From the NCBI RefSeq assembly GCF_021650935.1, contig NZ_CP091244.1, positions 3,720,001 through 3,784,000 on the forward strand: a stretch of DNA of 64,000 bases, given 5' to 3'. Of the stretch, positions 27,355 to 36,077 are shown one piece after another. The stretch is from Thiothrix winogradskyi (GTDB lineage Bacteria > Pseudomonadota > Gammaproteobacteria > Thiotrichales > Thiotrichaceae). Both the position numbers and the translations under genes were made by a program. Position 1 is the stretch's first letter. Each line of letters starts with the position of its first letter. The notes under the pieces were generated by a model that saw nothing but the letters and a program-made list of their open reading frames with translations, made no database searches and was not told where the DNA came from.

Positions 27355-27549
27355 ATGCAAGCTAATAACATCCTCCCAACATCGCCCAAACTGAAAACAC
27401 TGCTGGAACGCCTACGCACTGTCGAAAAGATCAACGCATCCCCCGACTTATCCGAAAACCACTCTGCCTATCTGGAATCCCATTCAGAAGAACTTGCCAA
27501 AAAACTCATACGGGAAGATGTCCAATGGGGATTGCATGGCAAGCACTGA
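27355..27549 (+). CDS. Small helical protein of unknown function (64 aa)
   Basis: ATG 27355 is preceded by GAGAGGAAAG, a strong ribosome site. The product is soluble and helical (LKTLLERLRTVEKINASPDL, then ELAKKLIREDVQWGLHGKH). It is the only plus-strand gene between the WD40 gene and jetC. It resembles small antitoxins in size and charge, but no family is assigned. Confidence 0.6.
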   Translation: MQANNILPTSPKLKTLLERLRTVEKINASPDLSENHSAYLESHSEELAKKLIREDVQWGLHGKH

Positions 27550-27594
27550 GCCAATCATCTTGCTGATTGTCTGTGATACTAGATTGCTCGTACA

Positions 27595-28086
27595 TCAAGT
27601 GTCATGCCGAAGTGCAAACTCAATAACATCTACGCCCAACCGGATACCCCTTGCCTGCATCCTCTGGATAGCCTGAGCCAGTGAGAATTCAGGATGTTCC
27701 TGCTTATAGCGCACTAATACGCCGGTTGAACCAGTTAACGTCAAACCATTGAGGCGGGCAACTCGCCTGCCAATAGCTTCATCAATACAAACGGTTTCAA
27801 TGCCTTTGTCCAATGCCAGTTGAATAACGGCTGCCTCACCTCTATCCAGCGAATTTGCCAAAAACGGCGAAATCTGAACAGGCTGCTGGGCTTTTTGCAG
27901 GAAATCAGCCACCATGAACTCTGGTATGGCGAAATTAGTGTCACCACCTCGGCAAATTTCTTCAGCCACCTCAGCCGGAACATGCACCGCAGCATACAGG
28001 CTACGCAACGGCTCAAGCGTACCCCACGCTGCCACTAACGCAATCAGTGGGCTGGTATTGATAACGATGGTTTTCTGTTCAAGCAT
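27595..28086 (-). CDS. DUF3368 PIN-like toxin (163 aa)
   Basis: Start at ATG 28086, overlapping the antitoxin stop (ATGCTTGA). The motif IVINTSPLIALVA is the first acidic-site strand of PIN-like proteins. DRGEAAVIQLALDKGIETV, with VCIDEAIGRRVAR, and LTGSTGVLVRYK follow as usual for DUF3368. These proteins are presumed RNases. With the UPF0175 gene upstream it forms a common toxin-antitoxin pair, here placed right after jetC. Confidence 0.88.
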   Translation of the reverse strand: MLEQKTIVINTSPLIALVAAWGTLEPLRSLYAAVHVPAEVAEEICRGGDTNFAIPEFMVADFLQKAQQPVQISPFLANSLDRGEAAVIQLALDKGIETVCIDEAIGRRVARLNGLTLTGSTGVLVRYKQEHPEFSLAQAIQRMQARGIRLGVDVIEFALRHDT

Positions 28087-28336
28087 TGGCGAGGTCCGCT
28101 TCCAGTTCATCCAGCGGCAAATCCAGCATCGGCACGCCGTAATGGTGAAGGTTCAGCAAGAATGTTACCCGTTCTATGCCCGCCAGTTGAGCTGCCATGC
28201 CCGATGACAGGCGTTTCATTTCAAACAACTTGACCGCCATCGCCATACGCGCCTCCTGTGCAAATGCCGCAGGTGTTGTTTGCAAAGCATCAGGGAAGTG
28301 CGCGGGATATTCGACGTGTATAGAATTTGACAGCAT
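28079..28336 (-). CDS. UPF0175 antitoxin (85 aa)
   Basis: Start at ATG 28336 with AGGAGG upstream. The sequence ARMAMAVKLFEMKRLSSGMAA, continuing QLAGIERVTFLLNLHHYGVPML, is typical of UPF0175 helix-turn-helix antitoxins. The gene lies 50 bp after jetC on the same strand and overlaps the toxin gene by 8 bp. Confidence 0.9.
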   Translation of the reverse strand: MLSNSIHVEYPAHFPDALQTTPAAFAQEARMAMAVKLFEMKRLSSGMAAQLAGIERVTFLLNLHHYGVPMLDLPLDELEADLANA

Positions 28337-28386
28337 CGGTGTTGCCTCCTGTTTCTTCCAATATTGCATCATTCTAGCAAAACTCC

Positions 28387-31300
28387 CTAACTCCTGAGTA
28401 AATTCTCGGTGGCTTTCTTCTCCCGCCGATACTCCTCAATACTCAAATTCCGTACCAGCGACTTTTGCCCCGCTTCGTTATGCACGAAATGCACCGAATT
28501 AATGTAATCCTCAATCACATGAATTTTCTGCAACGGCGTAACAATCAGCAGTTGCAGATTGAGCTTGCGGAACAGTTCCAGCCCGTAGCGGGTGGATTCG
28601 TCCGAGCCGCGCCCGAAGGCTTCGTCAATCACCACAAAGCGGAACGAGCGCGAACGCACCTGCCCCCATTCCAGCCCGAACTGGTAAGCCAGCGCCGAAG
28701 CCAGCACCGTATACGCCAGCTTTTCCTTTTGCCCGCCCGATTTTCCGGCGGAATCGCTGTAAAATTCGCGTTCGGTGTCGTCTTCGCGCCAACGTTCACT
28801 CGCCGAAAACAGATACCAGTTGCGCACATCGCTGACTTTGCGCATCCACTTGCGGTCAATCTCGCTGAAGCCTTCGCGCCCGTTGAGGCGGTCAATGACG
28901 TGTTTGACTTGCAGGAAACGGGTTTCGGTGTACATCTCGTCATCGTCAAGGCTGTGGCTCAGGCATTGGCGCAAATCCGCCCGGAAATCGCGCACTTCCG
29001 CGTCCTGTGTCGGGGTCGGCAACAACAAGATGTACGTCCCCGCGTTGTATTCGATGCCCTGCAAGGAACGGTTGATCGCATCGAGTTTGTCGTCGATGGC
29101 GCGGCGTTCCTTTTCCAACTGGTTTTGCAACATCACAATGCCCTGAATGGTTTGCTCATTCAGCATCGACTTGAATTTCTGTTCGTGGCGCGGCAGGTCT
29201 TCGCTTTGCAGCACCGCCAACATGCGCTGGAATTCGCCCGCTGATTCAAGACTGGCATCCACTTCGCTGGTGTCTGCGGGGTAATCGCGCTTGTAATCCT
29301 GCATTTGCTGGACGATTTTCTGCGATAACCGCCGGTTTTTGCCTTCATCGCTATCGAGTTGCGCCTGCATCGCGCTGCGGATGTCGCTTTGCTGCTTGCC
29401 CAGACTGCGCAAGTTGAACGCTGTATCACCCAACACCTGTTGCCGCCAGTGTTCCAGCAAGCCGTGGTGTTGTGCCAACGCGGTGGCGGGCAACAAAGCA
29501 GCTTGTTCGGTAGCGCGAGCCTGTTCATCTTCCGCATTGATGATTTTATTGTTCAGTGTGCCTTGTTCCAGCAACACCTCGCTGTGCTTGCGGTCGGCAT
29601 CTTCGCGTTGCTGGCGGCTGGTTTGCAATTGCGCTTGCAGGCTTTGCAGAATGTCGGAACTGTTCTCGATGCGCTGCTGTTCTTCGCGCACACACTGAAT
29701 GGCGCGTGCCGGGGTATGCCAGTCAATCTCGCTGAAATCGCGTACCTTTTGCACATCACGTAGCGCGTTTTGCTGTTGGCGCAAACCTTGGCGTTGACGT
29801 TCGACCTGTGACAATACATCGGCTGTCTGGTGAATTTGCTGAATCAGGGCTTCGGCCTGCGCTTCCAGTGCCTGCAATTTGTCGCGGTTGCTCCAGCCCA
29901 GCACGTAGCGGGAACGGTCGTGCAAATTGTGGCGGTCGTCTTTTTCGTGGCGTTGCCCACCGCCTTTGACCTGTCCGTTTTGGCTCAGGGCTTGGTGGTG
30001 ACGACGAAAATCGGGCATGTCGGTGGCGCAATGGTAGTCAAAGCGTTCGTGCAGCGCGTGTTCCAGCCAAGGGTAAAATTCGCTGTCGGCTTTGATGCGC
30101 AGCTTGCGTACCAGCGATTGCGGGTCGAGTTCGCCACGGCGCGAGGTGCTGGAGGTTTGCACACGGTAATACACCAGCCGCCCGTGCAAATGGGTCTGTT
30201 CGACGTAGTGGCTGACGCGCTCGCAATGGCGTTCCGGCACTAACAGGCTCAAGCCGAAATTGTGCAAGACACGCTCGGCAGCCCCTTCCCAAACCCGTTC
30301 GGTTTCGTCCACTTGCAGCAATTCGCCCGCAAATGGCAGGTCTTCTTCGGGCAGGTTCAGCACTTCCAGCATGGTCTGACGCATGGCGAGGTTTTGGCGC
30401 GGGATATTGCTTTTGCGTTGGCGCAGCGAGTCAATGTCCGCTTGTAACTGTTGCTGCTGATCATTTTGCTGGCGGAAACGGATGGCGTGATCATCGCGTT
30501 CGGTCTGTAACTGCTGTTCCTGTTGCTGGATGTCAGCCTCCAGCACTTCGACGCGCTGGCGGTTGTGGTAGAAATTGTCTTCACTCAAGTCAGCCGTCAA
30601 GCCGAGTTGGGTGATATTGGTCTGCCAGTTATCGTACTGGCGTTGGCAGCGAATGCGGTCTTTTTCCAGCGTCGCCATTTCTTTTTCGAGTTCACGCAAA
30701 CGCCGCCCGCCTTGGTCTTCGATGCTGCGGTGCAAATCGTCTTCTTGGGTGCGCAAGGTCTGGATGCTGGTTTCAAGCTGGGTGCGCCGATGGCTGAGGC
30801 GTTCAGCATCGTGGCGCAGGTTTTGCAGGCGTTCGGTGAGCAAGCCCACTTCCTGCACCGCAAACCAGCAGCCCAAGGCTTCGCGGGCGGCACGCAGGGC
30901 GTGGATACTGCTGCTGAGCTGGGTGTAATCGGCAAGGTTGCTGTCCAGCGGTTGCAACAGGCTGATTTGCCGCCGCGCTTTCAATACCGCTTCGTGCAAG
31001 CGGTTGAGGTTGTCGAAATCGCGGCACAGGCTGTGAATTTGTTGCTCCACCCCCGTGTCTTCGAGCATGTGGGTACGCACAAAATCGGTCAGATTGCCGA
31101 CTGATTTCATTGACACGGTTTGGTAAAACAGGTCGAGTGCCTGTTCGGACTGGATGCCGAAATAACGCCGAAAGCGGGCAGCGTATTCCTTGAAGGTGTC
31201 GATGACCGCCACGCCGGGCAGTTTCGCCAAGCGTTTGCGCAATTGGCTGATGTCGTTGCCGAAGTTGGCGAAGTGTTCGCGGATGGTCAGTAGGTTTTCG

Positions 31301-31764
31301 GCGGTGACGTAAAAGCGTTCCGGCTGGCGGCTGCCTTCCTTGAGCCAGAACACTTGTGCCAGCGTCATGCCTTGCGCAAAGCCAGGGTTGTAGAACCAGC
31401 CGAGTAACACGCTGTAGTGTTTTTCATCGCGCAGGGCAACGGCTTTTGCACCCTGCCCCAGTTCGTTTTTTTCGCTTTTGTATTCGCCGCGCACGTAAGA
31501 GCCGAGGGAACGTTCCTTGCCTTCCGCGCCCGCTGCCTTGTTGTAGGTGATGCGCTGGGTGGGGACGAGCAGGGTGGTGATCGCATCCACCAAGGTCGAT
31601 TTGCCGGAACCGATGTCGCCGGTCAGCAGCGCGTTGTGGCCTTGCGGGGCAATTTTCCACACATGTTGGTCGAAGGTTCCCCAGTTGTAGACTTCGAGGT
31701 GATGCAGGCGGAAGCCGGTTTGGGTATCGTAGCTGGCGAAATCGAGGGAAAGGGCTTGCATCAT
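28387..31764 (-). CDS. jetC: Wadjet SMC-like ATPase JetC (1125 aa)
   Basis: JetC is the SMC/MukB-like motor that extrudes DNA loops and marks small circular DNA for cutting by JetD. Walker A GDIGSGKS lies at residues 49-56. Long coiled coils cover about 270-480 and 640-900 (many QQ/EQ/LR heptads), with a hinge-like globular part between. The signature KSGGQKEKLAYTVLA and Walker B FRFVVIDEAFGRGSDES are near residues 1015-1060. The ATG follows the stop of the Schlafen-like gene without a gap, with AGGTGG upstream. The gene appears intact. Confidence 0.93.
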   Translation of the reverse strand: MMQALSLDFASYDTQTGFRLHHLEVYNWGTFDQHVWKIAPQGHNALLTGDIGSGKSTLVDAITTLLVPTQRITYNKAAGAEGKERSLGSYVRGEYKSEKNELGQGAKAVALRDEKHYSVLLGWFYNPGFAQGMTLAQVFWLKEGSRQPERFYVTAENLLTIREHFANFGNDISQLRKRLAKLPGVAVIDTFKEYAARFRRYFGIQSEQALDLFYQTVSMKSVGNLTDFVRTHMLEDTGVEQQIHSLCRDFDNLNRLHEAVLKARRQISLLQPLDSNLADYTQLSSSIHALRAAREALGCWFAVQEVGLLTERLQNLRHDAERLSHRRTQLETSIQTLRTQEDDLHRSIEDQGGRRLRELEKEMATLEKDRIRCQRQYDNWQTNITQLGLTADLSEDNFYHNRQRVEVLEADIQQQEQQLQTERDDHAIRFRQQNDQQQQLQADIDSLRQRKSNIPRQNLAMRQTMLEVLNLPEEDLPFAGELLQVDETERVWEGAAERVLHNFGLSLLVPERHCERVSHYVEQTHLHGRLVYYRVQTSSTSRRGELDPQSLVRKLRIKADSEFYPWLEHALHERFDYHCATDMPDFRRHHQALSQNGQVKGGGQRHEKDDRHNLHDRSRYVLGWSNRDKLQALEAQAEALIQQIHQTADVLSQVERQRQGLRQQQNALRDVQKVRDFSEIDWHTPARAIQCVREEQQRIENSSDILQSLQAQLQTSRQQREDADRKHSEVLLEQGTLNNKIINAEDEQARATEQAALLPATALAQHHGLLEHWRQQVLGDTAFNLRSLGKQQSDIRSAMQAQLDSDEGKNRRLSQKIVQQMQDYKRDYPADTSEVDASLESAGEFQRMLAVLQSEDLPRHEQKFKSMLNEQTIQGIVMLQNQLEKERRAIDDKLDAINRSLQGIEYNAGTYILLLPTPTQDAEVRDFRADLRQCLSHSLDDDEMYTETRFLQVKHVIDRLNGREGFSEIDRKWMRKVSDVRNWYLFSASERWREDDTEREFYSDSAGKSGGQKEKLAYTVLASALAYQFGLEWGQVRSRSFRFVVIDEAFGRGSDESTRYGLELFRKLNLQLLIVTPLQKIHVIEDYINSVHFVHNEAGQKSLVRNLSIEEYRREKKATENLLRS

Positions 31765-32997
31765 TTATCCACCTAACCGGTAAAGCGTTGTCTTGAGAAA
31801 ATCTTCGGTGTGTTCAAAAACCGGGTCAGAATGGTTAATCTGCCGCATGAGCGGTATGACTTTGGTTCTCACCCCCATGCCCCGTGAATCGACGTAAGCA
31901 TAATCCCGTAAAATTTCCATCATCAGCGGATTACGCGGCGAACGCTGCCCTGCAATCATTTTTGTGACCGTCATGGAGTTTTGCATTTTGCCGGGACTGA
32001 TGACCTCCAAACGGTCTGCGTAACAGGTCACTTCTATATCCACTGCCCGTGTCCAATCACGATGCGCCAGCGCGTTGATAACTGTCTCACGCACCGCTTC
32101 CCAAGGGTATAGCCACGTTTTTTCGCGGCGCATGTACTGGTCAATTTCTGCCGATTCCTCGGTGATAAAGGGTTCGATAGCAGCGGCAAACTTCTCGATC
32201 AAACCATCATCGACCAACTGTTTTTTACCACGGTCATCCATTTTCCAACGGCCAACCAGCGGCGCATCCAACACAATATCCAGCCGTGCCTGATACTCCT
32301 TGTCTGTCCCGGCAAATGCCATCACGCGCAAACCGGATTGCCGGAGGAAACGGCGGGGTTTAATACCAAAACACAGCAAACCTGCAATGGAACAAACCGT
32401 ATTCCCCAAACCATCAGAGGCCATCAGACCAAGCCCCAATAAGCGTTCTATCCATTCAGCATTGGTGATGGGAATTTCGGGATCCCTGATAATACCCGCC
32501 AGATAATAATTCAAGCGTTCCAGATCAAGATCGGTCAATGACGTTCCCGCCACCGGAAGCACCTCAACATGTAGCAAACCGCCACTTTCAAACAAGCGCA
32601 ATTGCTGTTCACGGGAAGCCAGTTCCGAACGGTCTCCCATACGGATATACACTTCCTCGCGGTTGTTATGCTTCAACATGTAAGGCTTGGAAATACCGGG
32701 GGCAATGGTGATAACGGCAACCCGTTCCGGTATTTTCAATTCCTCATAGAACGGGATGATTTGCGGAAAAACCTTGTCGCGGAATACGTTCAGCACCCAT
32801 TCCTGAGTATTGGGTTGTTGCAGACCAGAGACAGTCCCATCGTCCTCGACACCAAGAAGTATCCTGCCACCCTGAAAGTTAGCCAGCGCAACAATTTCCT
32901 TGGCTAATTGCTCAGGGCGAATATCGTCCCGTTTGAACTCAATCCCGGAGTTCTCACCGTTAGTAATCATTTCTAACAACTCTGATTTAAGCATCAT
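31765..32997 (-). CDS. Schlafen/AlbA-type ATP-binding protein inside the Wadjet operon (410 aa)
   Basis: The N-terminal domain (residues 10-130: SGIEFKRDDIRPEQLAKEIV, FQGGRILLGVEDDG, EEVYIRMGDRS) is the AlbA_2/Schlafen fold, related to RNA- or DNA-binding nucleases. The C-terminal region (EAVRETVINALAHRDW, then YADRLEVISPGKMQ) is an HATPase_c_4-type domain, as in RecG-like helicase-annotated regulators. Its two possible ATGs overlap the jetB stop and jetC follows immediately, so it is a full member of the operon. It is not one of the four standard Wadjet genes. Its role is unknown: regulator, accessory effector, or a separate defence gene. Confidence 0.87.
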   Translation of the reverse strand: MMLKSELLEMITNGENSGIEFKRDDIRPEQLAKEIVALANFQGGRILLGVEDDGTVSGLQQPNTQEWVLNVFRDKVFPQIIPFYEELKIPERVAVITIAPGISKPYMLKHNNREEVYIRMGDRSELASREQQLRLFESGGLLHVEVLPVAGTSLTDLDLERLNYYLAGIIRDPEIPITNAEWIERLLGLGLMASDGLGNTVCSIAGLLCFGIKPRRFLRQSGLRVMAFAGTDKEYQARLDIVLDAPLVGRWKMDDRGKKQLVDDGLIEKFAAAIEPFITEESAEIDQYMRREKTWLYPWEAVRETVINALAHRDWTRAVDIEVTCYADRLEVISPGKMQNSMTVTKMIAGQRSPRNPLMMEILRDYAYVDSRGMGVRTKVIPLMRQINHSDPVFEHTEDFLKTTLYRLGG

Positions 32998-33583
32998 TAA
33001 CCTCAGTTAAAACCGTATAGGTTTTGAGTTTGGTGTCGAGTTCGCCCAGCCATTGCGCATCGACGAAGGCTTTGAGGATACGGCGGATTTCAAGCATGTC
33101 GTCCTGCTGTTTGAGGGTGCGCAAAAAGCCGTATTCGATCACTTTGTTGATGGCGATGTTGATCTGGTCGATGGTTTTGGCTTCGTTGCTATGTTCGGGC
33201 ATGAACACGCGCATCATTTCGACAACTTGGGCGCGTTCCAGCACCACGCGGCTGTCACCACCCGTGGCATCCTGTTCGGCAAGACGTTTGCGCAGCAGAG
33301 CCAGCAGCAGGCTGACGGGGTACGTGAGGGTGCGTTTGGCGACCAGACGCGGGGTATCGGGGCTGTCTTCATCGTCGGTTTCGGTGTCTTGCTGGCGCAG
33401 GAAAGCGTAGCCTTCGGTTTCATCGAAATACAGGGTTAAGCCGAGAATGCGGATGTAATCGCGCACGGCGGCTTGCAATTCCAGCAATGCTTGCCACAGA
33501 CGCGGGTGCTGGTCGGCGTAGACCACGCCTTTGAAAAGCTGAATCAGGACGGGGGCTAGGTTGGGGGTTTGGGTTTCAGTCAT
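32987..33583 (-). CDS. jetB: Wadjet subunit JetB (198 aa, DUF4194)
   Basis: JetB is the MukE-like kite subunit that joins JetA and JetC. Two winged-helix regions are apparent (TYPVSLLLALLRKRLAEQD, INKVIEYGFLRTLKQQDDML) and the sequence matches DUF4194 overall. It starts 9 bp after the jetA stop and overlaps the Schlafen-like gene by 11 bp. Confidence 0.9.
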   Translation of the reverse strand: MTETQTPNLAPVLIQLFKGVVYADQHPRLWQALLELQAAVRDYIRILGLTLYFDETEGYAFLRQQDTETDDEDSPDTPRLVAKRTLTYPVSLLLALLRKRLAEQDATGGDSRVVLERAQVVEMMRVFMPEHSNEAKTIDQINIAINKVIEYGFLRTLKQQDDMLEIRRILKAFVDAQWLGELDTKLKTYTVLTEVNDA

Positions 33584-33592
33584 AGTTTCACT

Positions 33593-35032
33593 CTAACGGG
33601 TAAACAGGATACGCGGCAAGCGCACCGTGCGCCCTGCATCACCTAACGGCAGCACCTCTTCGACGGACTCATCCACCGCCGCTTTGGCATCCTTGCTGGC
33701 AAGGTTCAAATAGGCAACCAGTTCCGCCAAGCCCTGTTGCAGCGGATACTGTTGCAACACTTCCGCCAAACTGACCTGCGAATACTCGTGCAACAGGCGG
33801 CGGATATTGCCGCGCAAACGGGCTTCGTCCACCCAATGCTGATTGTAAAGTGCTTGTACATCGACGGATTCATCGGCTTCCTCCAGCTTCACTGCTGCCA
33901 GTGCTACTTTGGTTTTTGGCTCGAACAGGCTGCGTTCCATCACCAAATCAATCGCTAAACGCGGCTGATCCAGTGTGGCAAACTGGCGAAAAATATCCGT
34001 CTCCGGCGGGGAGTTGCGCATTGCCACTGCGGACTTTTCAATACCCCGAATCAATTGCAGGATGCGCTTATCTTCCATCCACGCCTGATCCGCCAAATAC
34101 TTGCGTAATTGTTCAGCCAGTTGCGCATTGGTGCGGAACACTTTTTCGCCCGCTTCCAGCAGGAAATAGCCGATACGCGGCAAAAACTGGCGGTCATCGA
34201 CTTCACGCAAAGCCTCTTGCTGCAAGGCTGCGGTCGTCATGTTTTCGAGTGCCTGCTGGCGTTGCGGTGACATCAGAAACTCCCAGAAGGCATTGAAGCT
34301 GCGCCCCTGTTCGGAATCACGGATGTAATCCTGCTGCTCGAAAATCTCGTCCAGCAACTCGCCTTTGCGCTTGTCGCTGGTGGCAATCAGTTCACGCACT
34401 TCCTGATCGAGGGTGCGGAAGTTGTATTCGACTTGGCGGAAATCTGCCAGCAATTTACGCGCCGTGTCTTCGGCTTCAAACCAGCGTTCCTTGATCCGCG
34501 TCGGGTCAGCCGCGTCCACCAGGCCGGAACGGATGCGGGTAATCTGGCGTTCCAGCTCCGTTTTTTGTCTTTCCAACTCGGCGATTTTAACGGCGGGGTC
34601 TTGCTCGGCTTCCTGCACGATTTCCTGCAACAGGCGGTAGAGCGTCATCAGGCGCGATTCGGTGCCGACGAACTGGCGTGGTTGCAAGCCTTGCAGCCAT
34701 TCCACTGCTTTTTCAGCCCCCGGTGTCAAATCCAGTTGCGGGATGTCGCGGCCTTGCACGTAATATTTGCGTAAGTAAGGGCTGGTTCCGTTTGCCCAAT
34801 CGTCGAGGTATTGGCGAGCGGTTTTGGGGAACGCGCCCTCCCCTTCCCTGTCGCGCAGGTGGAACAGGTAGTCATCCAATTGGGTGCTTACCTGATCAAA
34901 CGGCAGCGAACGTTCGTTGGGTTTGATGAAGGTGGCGTACAAGAAACTAACGATCAGCGGAGCATGAGTTGCCGTCAGCAAACGCCAAGTGGTGTCGTGC
35001 TTGCGCAGGTAATCAAGGGTTGAATAATCCAT
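33593..35032 (-). CDS. jetA: Wadjet subunit JetA (479 aa, DUF3375)
   Basis: JetA is the MukF-like kleisin. The N-terminal winged-helix part begins LDYLRKHDTTWRLLTA and a later segment FPKTARQYLDDWANGTSPYL fits DUF3375. A coiled-coil stretch (KIAELERQKTELERQITRI) lies near residues 150-170. The gene begins only 6 bp after the cysM stop with a weak ribosome site, so the Wadjet operon may be read from the cysM promoter. Confidence 0.92.
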   Translation of the reverse strand: MDYSTLDYLRKHDTTWRLLTATHAPLIVSFLYATFIKPNERSLPFDQVSTQLDDYLFHLRDREGEGAFPKTARQYLDDWANGTSPYLRKYYVQGRDIPQLDLTPGAEKAVEWLQGLQPRQFVGTESRLMTLYRLLQEIVQEAEQDPAVKIAELERQKTELERQITRIRSGLVDAADPTRIKERWFEAEDTARKLLADFRQVEYNFRTLDQEVRELIATSDKRKGELLDEIFEQQDYIRDSEQGRSFNAFWEFLMSPQRQQALENMTTAALQQEALREVDDRQFLPRIGYFLLEAGEKVFRTNAQLAEQLRKYLADQAWMEDKRILQLIRGIEKSAVAMRNSPPETDIFRQFATLDQPRLAIDLVMERSLFEPKTKVALAAVKLEEADESVDVQALYNQHWVDEARLRGNIRRLLHEYSQVSLAEVLQQYPLQQGLAELVAYLNLASKDAKAAVDESVEEVLPLGDAGRTVRLPRILFTR

Positions 35033-35038
35033 CAGTGC

Positions 35039-35941
35039 CTATGCCGGAAATACGCCTGTAGAAATATAGCGGTCGCCCCGATCACAAATAATCGCCACGA
35101 TGGTGGCATTCTCGACTTCTTTAGAAAGCCTCAACGCCGCTGCCACTGCCCCGCCCGATGAGACCCCGCAGAAAATCCCTTCCTCAGACGCAAGGCGACG
35201 CATGGTGTCTTCCGCCTCCGGCTGGCTCATATCCATTTCGCGGTCAACTTCATCACGGTGGAAAATTTCCGGCAAATACTCCGGTGTCCAGCGACGGATA
35301 CCGGGAATCTGATCCGTTTGCGTCGCTGGTTGCACGCCCACGATTTGCACATCAGGATTCTTGGACTTGAGGAAACGCCCCGTTCCCATAATCGTGCCCG
35401 TCGTACCCATGCTACTCACAAAATGCGTCACCTGTCCGTGGGTATCGCGCCAGATTTCGGGCCCGGTGGAATGGAAATGTGCCAGCGGATTGTCTTCGTT
35501 GGCAAACTGGTTCAGCACCTTGCCCTTGCCATCGCGTTCCATTTGCAAGGCAAGGTCACGTGCGCCTTCCATGCTGGCTGCCTTGCTGACAATGATCAGT
35601 TCCGCACCGTAAGCTTTCATGGAAGCACGGCGTTCGGCGCTCATGGTTTCGGGCATGATCAGCACCATTTTGTAGCCTTTGATCGCGGCAGCCATTGCCA
35701 AAGCAATGCCGGTGTTGCCGCTGGTAGCTTCAATCAAGGTGTCACCGGGCTTGATGTCGCCGCGTTCTTCAGCACGCTGAATCATGCTCAAGGCAGGGCG
35801 GTCTTTAACCGAACCTGCTGGGTTGTTGCCTTCCAGCTTAACGAGAAGGGTATTGGTGGTTGCGCCGGGCAAACGTTGCAGGCGTACCAACGGGGTATTG
35901 CCGATGAAGGCTTCAATGGTGGGGTAATGCATGTCCGTCAC
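35039..35941 (-). CDS. cysM: Cysteine synthase B CysM (300 aa)
   Basis: Makes cysteine (or S-sulfocysteine from thiosulfate) from O-acetylserine with pyridoxal phosphate. The cofactor lysine is in NPAGSVKDRPA, the PLP-binding loop is TSGNTGIALA and the phosphate loop SSMGTTGTIMG. Length is normal. In Pseudomonas this gene stands next to rlmD; here the Wadjet island lies between them. Confidence 0.96.
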   Translation of the reverse strand: MTDMHYPTIEAFIGNTPLVRLQRLPGATTNTLLVKLEGNNPAGSVKDRPALSMIQRAEERGDIKPGDTLIEATSGNTGIALAMAAAIKGYKMVLIMPETMSAERRASMKAYGAELIIVSKAASMEGARDLALQMERDGKGKVLNQFANEDNPLAHFHSTGPEIWRDTHGQVTHFVSSMGTTGTIMGTGRFLKSKNPDVQIVGVQPATQTDQIPGIRRWTPEYLPEIFHRDEVDREMDMSQPEAEDTMRRLASEEGIFCGVSSGGAVAAALRLSKEVENATIVAIICDRGDRYISTGVFPA

Positions 35942-36077
35942 TCTTTATTGTCTGAAGGCAAACAGCTTACCTGCCACGCTTTAGCAGCACAATCCTTCCG
36001 GCGGATTTGGCTTGACCTGATCTATTAATAGGGTAATGTCATGAACTTGCAGATAATCATAATAAACAGGAAGTCAT

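Noticed and set aside
30523..31104. Long plus-strand open frames opposite jetC (also 29830-30243)
   Set aside because: They are shadows of the GC-rich jetC coding frame, with no ribosome site or recognisable domain.
35258..36028. 256-codon plus-strand frame opposite cysM
   Set aside because: Antisense shadow of a well-conserved gene; its sequence has no domain and no start signal.
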